Shown piece by piece: positions 6,819 to 14,275 of a stretch of 27,401 nucleotides of DNA (position 1 is the first letter of the stretch; the number at the start of each line of letters is the position of its first letter). The position numbers and the translations under genes are program-made. This DNA comes from a virus, in the IMG/VR virus record IMGVR_UViG_3300025141_013697, positions 1 through 27,401 of that record, one strand, 5' to 3'. The notes beneath the pieces are model-generated. The model did no database searches, was not told the DNA's origin, and saw only the letters and a program-made list of their open reading frames with translations.

Positions 6819-8047
6819 CCCACAAAGAACATTGGCGGTTCTGTGTCCCCAAATCCAGGTGAAGCTCCCTCCAATAGTTTACCTTCGAGTTCAGCTTTTT
6901 TCTCTAAACCTTCTGTTAACATATCATAATTTAACGCGCCTCCACCTAATAATTGAACATTACCAAATTTACCTCTAACTCGCCCGATTGTTATTTGTGT
7001 TAGCGCTAGCGCATATTCATAAACCCATTGCTCCATAATAACATCTCGTATTGCGCGCTCTAAATAACACCCAATAACGCCATAAAATTTATCGTTATTA
7101 GGTTGCGGGTACATTTGCAAATATTGGGTTCTTGAATCGAATTTTATATCTCTTCGGATTGCTAATAATTTTTCCCTTGTATCAATCCACTCTTTAAGTG
7201 AGTACCAAGACACAAGATCAAACCCGTAATTACCCAGTGCATAACTAAAATAAGTCTGCTGCGCTAGTGTTTGTTCGAGTGTAAATAGTGTATTAATACC
7301 GGTAGATGAACCTTCTTCAAAGTCTATTACATCAACAACTTTTCTATATTCCATTACATCATAGTCAAATACATTTTGATAATAGAGTGCTGACGAATCT
7401 TGACCTTCAAACGGTACAGTTTGTGGTGGTGTTGCTTTAAAATAAGCGCTAAGACCTGGTGTAAAAGCTGTTATGTCCTTGTAAAGTGTTTCATTAAATA
7501 CTTCAAATGCAGCAATCCCTGGGCCAGTAGATCCGCCCCCTTCTCCAGATTGACTTGCAAAGAGAGATGAAAGACTGTATGAAGTAACAAAATTAGATGC
7601 ACTTAATGTTGAAGTAGCAACATATACAGAGGCGATAGATCTTTCAGAATTACCTTTTCCGGCTGCACTTAATGTAGTAGGTGCATATGAGCCATACCAC
7701 TCTGGACCTGGGCCAAGAGGATTTGTACCATCTACTTGTTTTTGTTTGGTATTTAGATCGGTATTTGCTAGTGTATAAAGGAAATCTAATCGAATTCCTT
7801 TATTCTGTTCATACATATCTGAATCAAATATTAAAAATTCTCTTGTATATCCAGCGTATTTAGTAAAATATTCAACTGCTATTTGAATGCTTTGTCTAAG
7901 CTGGTCTGTATGTATTTCTAAACTAACTAATGGATATCCTAAAGATCTCTTAATTCTATCCCCTAAATTATCATAAGTTTTAATTTTACTATTTAAATTT
8001 GTTGATAAGAAAGCGGAAAGTGGTGTAATGTTGCATGCAAGTGCCAT
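6815..8047 (-). CDS. Probable neck protein, gp13-like
   Basis: A 410-residue protein. The N-terminal LGDRIKRSLGYPLVSLEIH segment, followed by a helix with the LRQSIQIAVEYFTKYA pattern, resembles the start of T4-like gp13 neck proteins. The C-terminal part carries a helix with ALALTQITIGRVRGKFG, then a Gly-rich LLGGGALNYDML segment and a PPMFFVG end that also fit that family. The centre (residues 95-240) is a less conserved Ser/Thr/Gly-rich insertion, which explains the greater length than T4 gp13 (309). gp13 joins the portal end of the head to the tail. It is transcribed from its own late promoter and coupled by ATGA to the gp4-like gene. It could instead be another connector or structural protein; the neck role is also supported by neighbours gp15, gp20 and gp4. 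Confidence 0.6.
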   Translation of the reverse strand: MALACNITPLSAFLSTNLNSKIKTYDNLGDRIKRSLGYPLVSLEIHTDQLRQSIQIAVEYFTKYAGYTREFLIFDSDMYEQNKGIRLDFLYTLANTDLNTKQKQVDGTNPLGPGPEWYGSYAPTTLSAAGKGNSERSIASVYVATSTLSASNFVTSYSLSSLFASQSGEGGGSTGPGIAAFEVFNETLYKDITAFTPGLSAYFKATPPQTVPFEGQDSSALYYQNVFDYDVMEYRKVVDVIDFEEGSSTGINTLFTLEQTLAQQTYFSYALGNYGFDLVSWYSLKEWIDTREKLLAIRRDIKFDSRTQYLQMYPQPNNDKFYGVIGCYLERAIRDVIMEQWVYEYALALTQITIGRVRGKFGNVQLLGGGALNYDMLTEGLEKKAELEGKLLEGASPGFGDTEPPMFFVG

Positions 8048-8052
8048 AAAAT

Positions 8053-8060
8053 TATTTATT
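8053..8060 (-). promoter_or_regulatory. T4-type late promoter motif, divergent pair
   Basis: The minus strand reads AATAAATA 5 bases before the neck-gene ATG at 8047. A plus-strand copy lies 3 bases away (8064-8071), so two late promoters point in opposite directions within 19 bases. Confidence 0.7.
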
Positions 8061-8063
8061 CAG

Positions 8064-8071
8064 CATAAATA
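8064..8071 (+). promoter_or_regulatory. T4-type late promoter motif, divergent pair
   Basis: The plus strand reads CATAAATA 5 bases before the ATG at 8077. Both motif and spacing mirror the minus-strand promoter at 8053-8060. Confidence 0.7.
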
Positions 8072-8076
8072 AATAT

Positions 8077-8430
8077 ATGGCTATAACACCAACAACTAAT
8101 TACGGTAGCACTTATTATAATATAAATCAGTGTAGAACATTCAGCATGCGTCTTGCCGCTACTACCTTAACGTGTCTGTCAAGTGTCGACGTTGGAGGCT
8201 ACGGGGTTGGGCAACCTTGTTCTGAAGTTATTATAGAGAATAAGACGGGTGGTATTGTTACTATATATGACAACAATAACGCTAGTGGTGCGCACGGGTT
8301 TGCGCTCGACGATAATGACTCTTTTACTTTTAGAGGTTTAACTAACGTTAACGATGTATCCGCGTATGCTGCTAGCACCGGAGCTATTTATTACAGAACT
8401 CAGTTCTTTAGCAGCAACCCAGCGCGTTAA
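8077..8430 (+). CDS. Small beta-rich late protein on opposite strand
   Basis: This 117-residue protein is the only plus-strand gene inside the head module. It is rich in Thr, Asn, Gly and Tyr with a likely all-beta fold; phrases such as SEVIIENKTGGIVTIYDNN and FRGLTN are of a kind seen in small virion proteins of marine phages, from memory rather than search. It has no signal peptide or membrane helix. It has its own late-promoter motif at the same 5-base spacing as the head genes, so it is probably made with them. Its TAA stop overlaps the gp20 stop on the other strand within one TTAA. A capsid decoration or other minor virion protein is the most likely role; this is inference. Confidence 0.6.
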   Translation: MAITPTTNYGSTYYNINQCRTFSMRLAATTLTCLSSVDVGGYGVGQPCSEVIIENKTGGIVTIYDNNNASGAHGFALDDNDSFTFRGLTNVNDVSAYAASTGAIYYRTQFFSSNPAR

Positions 8431-10235
8431 ACTACGGGCTCTTCTACTTCGACTTCAGTCTCGGCGACTTCCTCTGTATCGGCTTCACCAACGTCGGCTT
8501 CACCGCCGCCAAACTCTGGGATGCCGCCTTCACCGCCTCCTACACCAGCACCTTCACCACCAACAGCTGCTTCACCTTCTGCTAGCTCGCCGGCTAGAGC
8601 AGCTTCCTTCCAAGCAGGGCCAGCTGCTATAATATTAGCCAGCTCCCATTGCAATTCAGCATCTTTTCTTAAGAATTCTCTGTTAGCTAAGATATCTTTA
8701 TCTTTCCACCCAAGATACTTTTTCTGGGCGTAAGTTGCAGAAACGAACTCATTACCTGCTAAATTGGTATAGTTACCGGCTTTAAGCTCGAGTCTCTGAT
8801 TCTCTCTTAATTCATAGAAATTAGTAGGTACATTAAACTCGACTTCAATATTCTGTTCAGTAAGTTCTAATTTCTCAAATGTACCCATTAAGGTTAAATG
8901 AGTGATAAATCCTTTTTTAAGGCCAGCAGCAAATCTTTGCTGTTGTCTCATTACAAACCTCGCAAATTTAAGTTCTTCTCTTAAAATTGTCGACCCGTCA
9001 ACAGAAGCTTGGTCTTGAGGATCTAATCTAGCAGCAGGTACTTTAAGCGCTCTATACAGCTTTTTAATAAAGTACATTAGGTCAGATAATTCGCCTAAAT
9101 TAGCACCACCTGCTAATTGATCGACCGTTGTACCGTCTGATCCCTGACGTTTAGCAAACCAAAACGCATCAAGCATTGATTGTGGATTAAATTTCTTTAC
9201 GATATCGTCTTGATCAATATCGAATGTCTTTCTCGACCAATAATTTTGAATAAGCTTTTTAAGATATGCTTCAGCTTTTGGTGGAGGCATATTACCAACA
9301 TCAACATTAAAGACCAATCTTTCTGGCGCTCTCACTAGGCGATAGATAACAATAGCATCCTCAATTAAAGATAATTGTCTATACGGGCGTCTAGCATTTT
9401 CTAAGAAAGGTATAATAAAATTCTTTGTTTCGTTGTACACACCAGAATTAACATACATAATCTGGTTTTGATCCATGGGAATAAATTCAACCTTTTCGAC
9501 TTTATTTGGCTGAGTAGGACTAAAAATTGGCTTTTTATAAATATACCCTTTAACAAGCATATTTTGTATATTATTATATACCGGGTCAATAATCTCTGAA
9601 GGCAAGTTAATAACACCTAATACACCGTCCTTAACAAACCCTTCGTGAATTATTTGCTCAAAAAATACTTCTCCTTCAACCAATAATTGCCTAAAGTATT
9701 GCCATCCTTTGTTTTTAAGGTCATAATATTCTACATATCTATGAAATTGGGTTTCTAATTCACCTTTTTCATCTAAGGTTAGATCAACCTCTTTTAATTG
9801 TAGATTAGTGATCCACCCTGTTTCATCCGGATTAATGGTCTCGTCACAGATCTCGTCTAACGCATCAGATATCTCTGAATAAGCAGCCATTATCCTATAA
9901 TCTCTTAACCTACCAACTTTATCATCGGATATGTTTGCATACATAACGTCACCGAAAGATGAGTCTTTAGCGAAATCACCTATAGGAATGTTGTTGTATG
10001 GGTTAGAAGAAGATACGGAAGCTTTAGCTAAGGCTTCTGCCCTTCTCATACCAGCTTTTTGAAAGAACTTGTACTTAGGATTTAATGCGTCGTTTTCTTC
10101 GCGTGCGTCTGTCGAATAGGGTAGCCTATTCTGGATGTATTGCATTAAATTTCTTCCAAAAGTGGCTGCACGACCGTCATTCGTTACATAGGAGCGGTTT
10201 TGACTTGAACTTGTTGTTGATCCGGATCCAGGCAT
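8427..10235 (-). CDS. gp20: Portal vertex protein gp20
   Basis: The 602-residue protein is the T4-type portal, the dodecameric ring through which DNA is packaged and to which neck and tail attach. It carries the conserved YSEISDALDEICDETINPDE block, the FHRYVEYYDLKNKGWQYFRQ and LVEGEVFFEQIIHEG blocks, the PFLENARRPYRQLSLIEDAIVIYRLVRAPERLVF core, and the segments PAARLDPQD and GSTILREELKFARFV. It is longer than T4 gp20 (524), mainly because of a Gly/Glu/Ala-rich acidic tail over about the last 55 residues (VGGEGAGVGGGEGG and following), which is probably disordered. A perfect TATAAATA late promoter precedes it. Its stop codon overlaps that of the convergent small gene. Confidence 0.97.
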   Translation of the reverse strand: MPGSGSTTSSSQNRSYVTNDGRAATFGRNLMQYIQNRLPYSTDAREENDALNPKYKFFQKAGMRRAEALAKASVSSSNPYNNIPIGDFAKDSSFGDVMYANISDDKVGRLRDYRIMAAYSEISDALDEICDETINPDETGWITNLQLKEVDLTLDEKGELETQFHRYVEYYDLKNKGWQYFRQLLVEGEVFFEQIIHEGFVKDGVLGVINLPSEIIDPVYNNIQNMLVKGYIYKKPIFSPTQPNKVEKVEFIPMDQNQIMYVNSGVYNETKNFIIPFLENARRPYRQLSLIEDAIVIYRLVRAPERLVFNVDVGNMPPPKAEAYLKKLIQNYWSRKTFDIDQDDIVKKFNPQSMLDAFWFAKRQGSDGTTVDQLAGGANLGELSDLMYFIKKLYRALKVPAARLDPQDQASVDGSTILREELKFARFVMRQQQRFAAGLKKGFITHLTLMGTFEKLELTEQNIEVEFNVPTNFYELRENQRLELKAGNYTNLAGNEFVSATYAQKKYLGWKDKDILANREFLRKDAELQWELANIIAAGPAWKEAALAGELAEGEAAVGGEGAGVGGGEGGIPEFGGGEADVGEADTEEVAETEVEVEEPVV

Positions 10236-10241
10236 TATATA

Positions 10242-10249
10242 TATTTATA
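10242..10249 (-). promoter_or_regulatory. T4-type late promoter, exact consensus
   Basis: The minus strand reads TATAAATA, identical to the T4 late-promoter core, 6 bases before the gp20 ATG and overlapping the TAA stop of the gp15-like gene. Confidence 0.75.
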
Positions 10250-11465
10250 CTAATTTAAGGATAGAGCTACTGGCTTGATAGGAAGTTGCCCAGCCAGCCT
10301 CGTTTCCAGTTACAATTGTAAATTCACCAGCTTTGGCAGCACTGAGCGAAGATGCGGGGAAGAAGAAGTTAACTACATTATCGTTAACAACTTTATAAAA
10401 ATTATTACCAAGCTCGTAACCACTAATTGTTGAGTTTTTAGCTGAAGTTATCGCTGTGTAGTTGGTATAGAAACTAGTAACATATGAACTTAAATAAAAC
10501 TTATTATCTGCGTCAAATCTTTTTCCGTATAAAATAAAGTTATTAGCGTCACCGCTGGTGATTTGTGTTAATGTTCCTAGAGGAAAATCATTAATTGCTT
10601 GATATGTACCGGTTGTCGCGTAAAAAATATTAGTAAATTCAGGTATACCTGATACAGTAATTGTCTCTGTGTAGTTTGTGTTTACTGTCGACTGTTGTGC
10701 TGAAACGCCCGTGTGATAACTAGATAATCGTGCGTAGCCTAATTCTTGATACGTATTATCTTGAACGGGTAATGTAGGATCAAGTGGTGAGTAAATTTTG
10801 TTAGCTAGATCAACGGCTATAAAATTATTATCTATCTTGAAAATATTACCTGATGTATCTTTCTGCTCAGGAAACAACCATCCTTTAATAGTAAATGATG
10901 TATCAACTGTTACTCTAAATTTATCATTATATGTAGTATCTGTAGGCGTATCATAAGTTAGTTCACCATTCCACAAAACTTCACTTCTTATTTCTTGTGG
11001 GTATTGAGCTCCAAAATCATCCGGTACCTGCCAGGTTAGGATAATATACGGGTTGTTATACGGTACAAAGTTTGAAACGATCTGATCAACATCTTGCATA
11101 TATCTTGCAAGAATTGTCATATTGACTTCCAGGTTAACTGGAACGGGCATTAAAAACTTCGAAGAAGCTTTTGGGTTATCTATTTTTTGAACTGGTACGT
11201 ATGACGGAGCTAATTTATTAAACACTCTATCATTATCACGTGTCACTGAAGCTAAATTAACTGCCACGACCGGGAGAGTTAAGTTTTGAGCTTTATTTAA
11301 TATATCATACATTACTCTTTGCTTAGGAGCAAAGACATATCGGACCTCAATATTTGATTCAGGATTTCTATTTTTATTGTATCTACTAATAACAGTATTA
11401 TCAAACGCGGCGATAAACTGCGTTAGAAGATCTTTTATTTCAAAATGAAATGCTCGGTTCTTCAT
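10245..11465 (-). CDS. gp15: Tail sheath stabiliser/completion protein, gp15-like
   Basis: This 406-residue protein resembles T4 gp15, which caps the tail tube and sheath and forms the docking site for the head. Matching features are an N-terminal FAPKQRVMYDILNKA segment, then LEVNMTILARYMQDVDQIVS followed by NFVPYNNPYI (T4: SIFTRYEDDMFQIVEQILPYF), then a strand leading to FTIKGWLFPE (T4: FEVNGWMYPP). T4 gp15 has 272 residues, so about 130 extra residues form a Thr/Tyr/Asn-rich C-terminal extension of unknown role. It lies just upstream of the portal gene with a late-promoter motif 11 bases before its start. The family call rests on ordered motif similarity by eye; the extension is unassigned. 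Confidence 0.8.
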   Translation of the reverse strand: MKNRAFHFEIKDLLTQFIAAFDNTVISRYNKNRNPESNIEVRYVFAPKQRVMYDILNKAQNLTLPVVAVNLASVTRDNDRVFNKLAPSYVPVQKIDNPKASSKFLMPVPVNLEVNMTILARYMQDVDQIVSNFVPYNNPYIILTWQVPDDFGAQYPQEIRSEVLWNGELTYDTPTDTTYNDKFRVTVDTSFTIKGWLFPEQKDTSGNIFKIDNNFIAVDLANKIYSPLDPTLPVQDNTYQELGYARLSSYHTGVSAQQSTVNTNYTETITVSGIPEFTNIFYATTGTYQAINDFPLGTLTQITSGDANNFILYGKRFDADNKFYLSSYVTSFYTNYTAITSAKNSTISGYELGNNFYKVVNDNVVNFFFPASSLSAAKAGEFTIVTGNEAGWATSYQASSSILKLV

Positions 11466-11476
11466 GCGTACTTATA

Positions 11477-11484
11477 TATTTATT
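11477..11484 (-). promoter_or_regulatory. T4-type late promoter motif
   Basis: The minus strand reads AATAAATA 11 bases before the gp15-like ATG and overlaps the TAA stop of the helicase gene. The spacing is longer than the usual 5-6 bases in this window. Confidence 0.6.
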
Positions 11485-13120
11485 ACAGAAACCTGTCGAT
11501 GAAATATTTCGGTAACTTATGCTTATTATTTACAACACTTTCTACAACAGCTCCATCTAGTATATAGGTTGTACAATAGTCTTTTTTAGATCTAACACCC
11601 CGGCCACATGACTGAATCACCGAACATAGCATTTTATTCGAATACCAGTTAAAGTCATCTTTCATTAATCTTTCAATCCTCTTATCTTTTGTTGGTAAAT
11701 AAGGCGCTTTAACAATAATTTGAAATCTAGCCAAATTATCTTTTAAATCTACACCACGAGACAAAGAGGGAGACACTAGCACTGTTGGCGCGGGGTTGGC
11801 TAAATGCTGCTCTATTATCATTTCGTTATTAACACCCGGCTCTCTAGCTAGAAATCTCTCATCAGTTAATTGATTTGATAAAAACGACGTTATAGTATTA
11901 TTATGTGTGTGTATAATACCTTTATCATTTTTATGAAATTCACAAATTTGCTTTATTTGTTTTACTATCTTAGGTAAGCTTCGCTTTAAATTATGATAGT
12001 TTAATTTAACTTTTGTTGTGCAGTATATTGGAGCGTTTTTTGCATCAAAAGATGACTCAGCTTCCACATACTTAAATTTATCTATACCTAAGCTCTTACA
12101 AAAATTTGAAGGGTCAATAATTGTAGCTGACATTAATACTACCTTATCAGCATATTTAAATAAGTGGTTAGAAAGCTTGTTTACTTTCAACGGCATAAAT
12201 GTAATACCATCTTTACTAGTTTCAAAAAGATATTCGCTATCATTCCACGTATCAATAATTAATGAAAGCTTTGAGTGGAGGTTCCGTATACCCACTATTT
12301 GTCGTCTTGTTTCAATTAGAAATTTTTTATTATTAGTATTACCACTACTAATAATATCGCGGAGTTGATCTATCTTATCGCTCAGATCTAATAATAAATT
12401 GTTAATCCACTTTATAACATTAGCACTGTTTTTAGAATAGAATGGCCTTACTAATATATCCATTCTTTTTAACATTTCAAAATTAATGTCGCAAGAAAAT
12501 TCTTTAACTAATTGATCTTCTAATTCAGCGGCTTCATCACAAATTAAGAACTGTCTCTTTTTTATATGATTAGGCAACGAAAAGAACATGTTATAATTTA
12601 ACGCTGCAAATTTGTTTATTAGAGCATCTCTACGGTCGTTATGATAGGTGCACTTATGCCTTCTTCTATGATCCTCTAATATATTCTTAGGCATAATCAA
12701 TGATTCTAACTCAACATCAATATTTGAATCAATTGTACTAATGTAGTTACTCTTACCTTTAAGTATAGTTGTATCTTTAAATAGATCTCTATATTGATCT
12801 TGTAGAGCTTTTGTTATAGTAAGTGCAAACGCGCCGGGTGGATCTTCTTCTTCGCACTCTTCTTCGTGTATATATGAACCTGTTTGGTCTATTTTAAATG
12901 CTGTGTAGGATGTTATTAGATCCTTAAAATTGGAAGACGATTCTGTTGAGGCGTTCGCGAGAGTTTTTGATATAAAGCTTTTGCCCGACCCGGTAGGCGC
13001 ATTGCATACTACAAATTTGTAACCGTCGTCGAAAGCTTGATCGATATTTTTTAGTAGCTTTACTTGCGCGGAGTTGGGAGTATACCCTTCTGGAAAAACT
13101 TTTAATAAACCACCTAACAC
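11483..13120 (-). CDS. DinG/XPD-type superfamily 2 DNA helicase
   Basis: A 545-residue helicase with a GTG start. Visible motifs are Walker A APTGSGKS (residues 41-48), Walker B as DEAA (195-198) instead of DEAH, VVLMSAT (327-333), SRGVDL (454-459) and motif VI QSCGRGVRS (503-511). The order and the LKGKSNY element (120-126) place it in the Rad3/XPD/DinG group, which unwinds 5'-3' at DNA ends, forks or D-loops. The usual iron-sulphur ligand after NYx is Ser128 here and only one clear cysteine (Cys157) remains in that insert, so the Fe-S cluster is probably lost. A sigma-70-like promoter ends 5 bases before the GTG, pointing to early expression and a leaderless mRNA. Likely role: replication, recombination or repair; partner unknown. 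Confidence 0.88.
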   Translation of the reverse strand: MLGGLLKVFPEGYTPNSAQVKLLKNIDQAFDDGYKFVVCNAPTGSGKSFISKTLANASTESSSNFKDLITSYTAFKIDQTGSYIHEEECEEEDPPGAFALTITKALQDQYRDLFKDTTILKGKSNYISTIDSNIDVELESLIMPKNILEDHRRRHKCTYHNDRRDALINKFAALNYNMFFSLPNHIKKRQFLICDEAAELEDQLVKEFSCDINFEMLKRMDILVRPFYSKNSANVIKWINNLLLDLSDKIDQLRDIISSGNTNNKKFLIETRRQIVGIRNLHSKLSLIIDTWNDSEYLFETSKDGITFMPLKVNKLSNHLFKYADKVVLMSATIIDPSNFCKSLGIDKFKYVEAESSFDAKNAPIYCTTKVKLNYHNLKRSLPKIVKQIKQICEFHKNDKGIIHTHNNTITSFLSNQLTDERFLAREPGVNNEMIIEQHLANPAPTVLVSPSLSRGVDLKDNLARFQIIVKAPYLPTKDKRIERLMKDDFNWYSNKMLCSVIQSCGRGVRSKKDYCTTYILDGAVVESVVNNKHKLPKYFIDRFL

Positions 13121-13125
13121 ACTTT

Positions 13126-13153
13126 ATTATATTGTGGATTCTTCAGATGGCAA
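13126..13153 (-). promoter_or_regulatory. Sigma-70-like promoter for helicase
   Basis: The minus strand has TTGCCA (13148-13153; 5 of 6 to TTGACA), a 16-base spacer and TATAAT (13126-13131; 6 of 6). Only 5 bases separate the -10 box from the GTG at 13120, so the first transcribed base would lie at or next to the start codon. The promoter is embedded in the end of the upstream gene. Confidence 0.6.
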
Positions 13154-13477
13154 TATATAGACGAGATTATCGTACAGTTTAGATTTTAAGGAACTATCTA
13201 GAAACTTAACCATAGTCATTTGTGGCCTTGGAATAAATGAACTTAGTTGGTAGTTTAATACACCCTTACCTTCTTCATGATGCATTTTAAACGGGTAGGG
13301 TATTTCGTATGACTTTATAGAGTCGTTAAACTCTAAAGTTAAATTTATATAATATTGTTTTATTTGAAAAATTTTAAGCTTTCCTCGCTTTAGAACTTTT
13401 TTATCTGTTCTTATTACTATTTCTTGTAACAAGAATGGTTTTAAAAAATCTGTTACTTTCTCTAAGCTTAGGTTCAT
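13127..13477 (-). CDS. Hypothetical protein upstream of helicase
   Basis: A 116-residue basic protein with alternating charged and aromatic residues (QIKQYYINLTLEF, YEIPYPFKMHHEEG), suggesting a mixed alpha/beta globular fold. I do not recognise the family. It starts by ATGA overlap with the SH3-like gene and its 3' end carries the helicase promoter. Context (co-chaperonin, SH3-like gene, helicase) suggests an early or middle-stage DNA or regulatory protein, with no direct evidence. Confidence 0.65.
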   Translation of the reverse strand: MNLSLEKVTDFLKPFLLQEIVIRTDKKVLKRGKLKIFQIKQYYINLTLEFNDSIKSYEIPYPFKMHHEEGKGVLNYQLSSFIPRPQMTMVKFLDSSLKSKLYDNLVYILPSEESTI

Positions 13478-13851
13478 GAATTCATAAAATTAAATTTTTG
13501 TTTTGCTGACATTGGATATATATTTTCATTAAAATATACCCAAAAATCATCATTAGCGGGGATCTCTTGTATTAAATCGCATTGATTCATATTAATATTT
13601 CTATAATCTTGCATTAATATGTCCCATGCAACGGCTAAGTGATCCGGACCTAAATATGCCTTAGGAGGGCCTTTAGGCGGAAAATAGTTAAGCGAAATTC
13701 TACCATTAATAGAGTTTAGTAAGGATAATGATTTTGTACAAAGCATTCTTCTCGTAGTAGCTTGTCCAGTTTTAATTATTCTACGAGCGAATCTTATTTC
13801 ACAAACATTATCCAACAAGAGAGAATCAAGAGCTGCTTTTTGTATTATCAT
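13474..13851 (-). CDS. Probable SH3-like beta-barrel phage protein
   Basis: From the ATG at 13851 the protein has 125 residues. A TTG at 13872 extends the frame by 7 codons, but a purine-rich AAAGAGAAAG directly precedes the ATG. The pattern of an N-terminal helix, EIRFARRIIKTGQ, MLCTKSLSLLNS, and then AVAWDILMQDYRNINMNQCDLI resembles small SH3-like beta-barrel proteins common in T4-like marine phages (pattern: change of template codes, then VWD, then a Arg/aromatic segment). Their function is not established. It overlaps the gp31-like gene by 26 bases and the next gene by ATGA. The family name is tentative. Confidence 0.5.
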   Translation of the reverse strand: MIIQKAALDSLLLDNVCEIRFARRIIKTGQATTRRMLCTKSLSLLNSINGRISLNYFPPKGPPKAYLGPDHLAVAWDILMQDYRNINMNQCDLIQEIPANDDFWVYFNENIYPMSAKQKFNFMNS

Positions 13852-14257
13852 CTTTCTCTTTACAGATTCCAAACATTCTTTCTTCGTTTAAAAAGATGCC
13901 CTTCTCTACTGTCCCTTTACCTAGTACTGTGGCGCCTGTGATTGTAACACCCATGTTATTTGGGAAGAGAACAATGTCGCCTTCTTTAGCGTACTTTGCT
14001 TTAGGTCCAGCTAGAATAACCCTACCTTTACGCCAGGCCATTGTTATTTGATTAGTGGGAATTAATATTCCGTTTCTTTCAATCGCATCAGTACCGTTAT
14101 TAAAATCTTCTGCTAGATCAACATACTCAATTAATAAAATATCATCAAAAAGGAAAGTTAAATCATAGTCTTGCAGTCCAAAGTCCCCTTTATCGGATTT
14201 TGTTAAGTCGATTAAACTTCTTGTTGGAGCTAAATTATCTATAGATGCCATTGCCAT
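13826..14257 (-). CDS. gp31: GroES-like co-chaperonin, gp31 type
   Basis: From the ATG at 14257 the protein has 143 residues; a TTG at 14272 would add five. After an N-terminal extension of about 35 residues it follows the GroES pattern: LFDDILLIEYVD (36-47), a mobile-loop region ending in NGILIPT (62-68), WRKGRVILAGP (75-85), EGDIVLFPNNMGVTI (92-106) and a final strand FLNEERMFGICKE. In T4, gp31 replaces the host GroES so that GroEL can fold the large gp23 subunit, so this gene probably serves the capsid protein at 3063-4598. T4 gp31 has 111 residues. It is embedded between a sugar epimerase gene (18-base gap) and the SH3-like gene. The chaperonin-family assignment is strong. Confidence 0.88.
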   Translation of the reverse strand: MAMASIDNLAPTRSLIDLTKSDKGDFGLQDYDLTFLFDDILLIEYVDLAEDFNNGTDAIERNGILIPTNQITMAWRKGRVILAGPKAKYAKEGDIVLFPNNMGVTITGATVLGKGTVEKGIFLNEERMFGICKEKDDNTKSSS

Positions 14258-14275
14258 GACTCTATTTAACAAGCT

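Noticed and set aside
8521-8733. Plus-strand Pro/Ser-rich reading frame
   Set aside because: It is the antisense of the Gly/Glu-rich tail of gp20; the skewed codons open the opposite frame.
12018-12368. Plus-strand reading frame inside the helicase gene
   Set aside because: It lies fully within the well-supported helicase gene and shows no recognisable domain.
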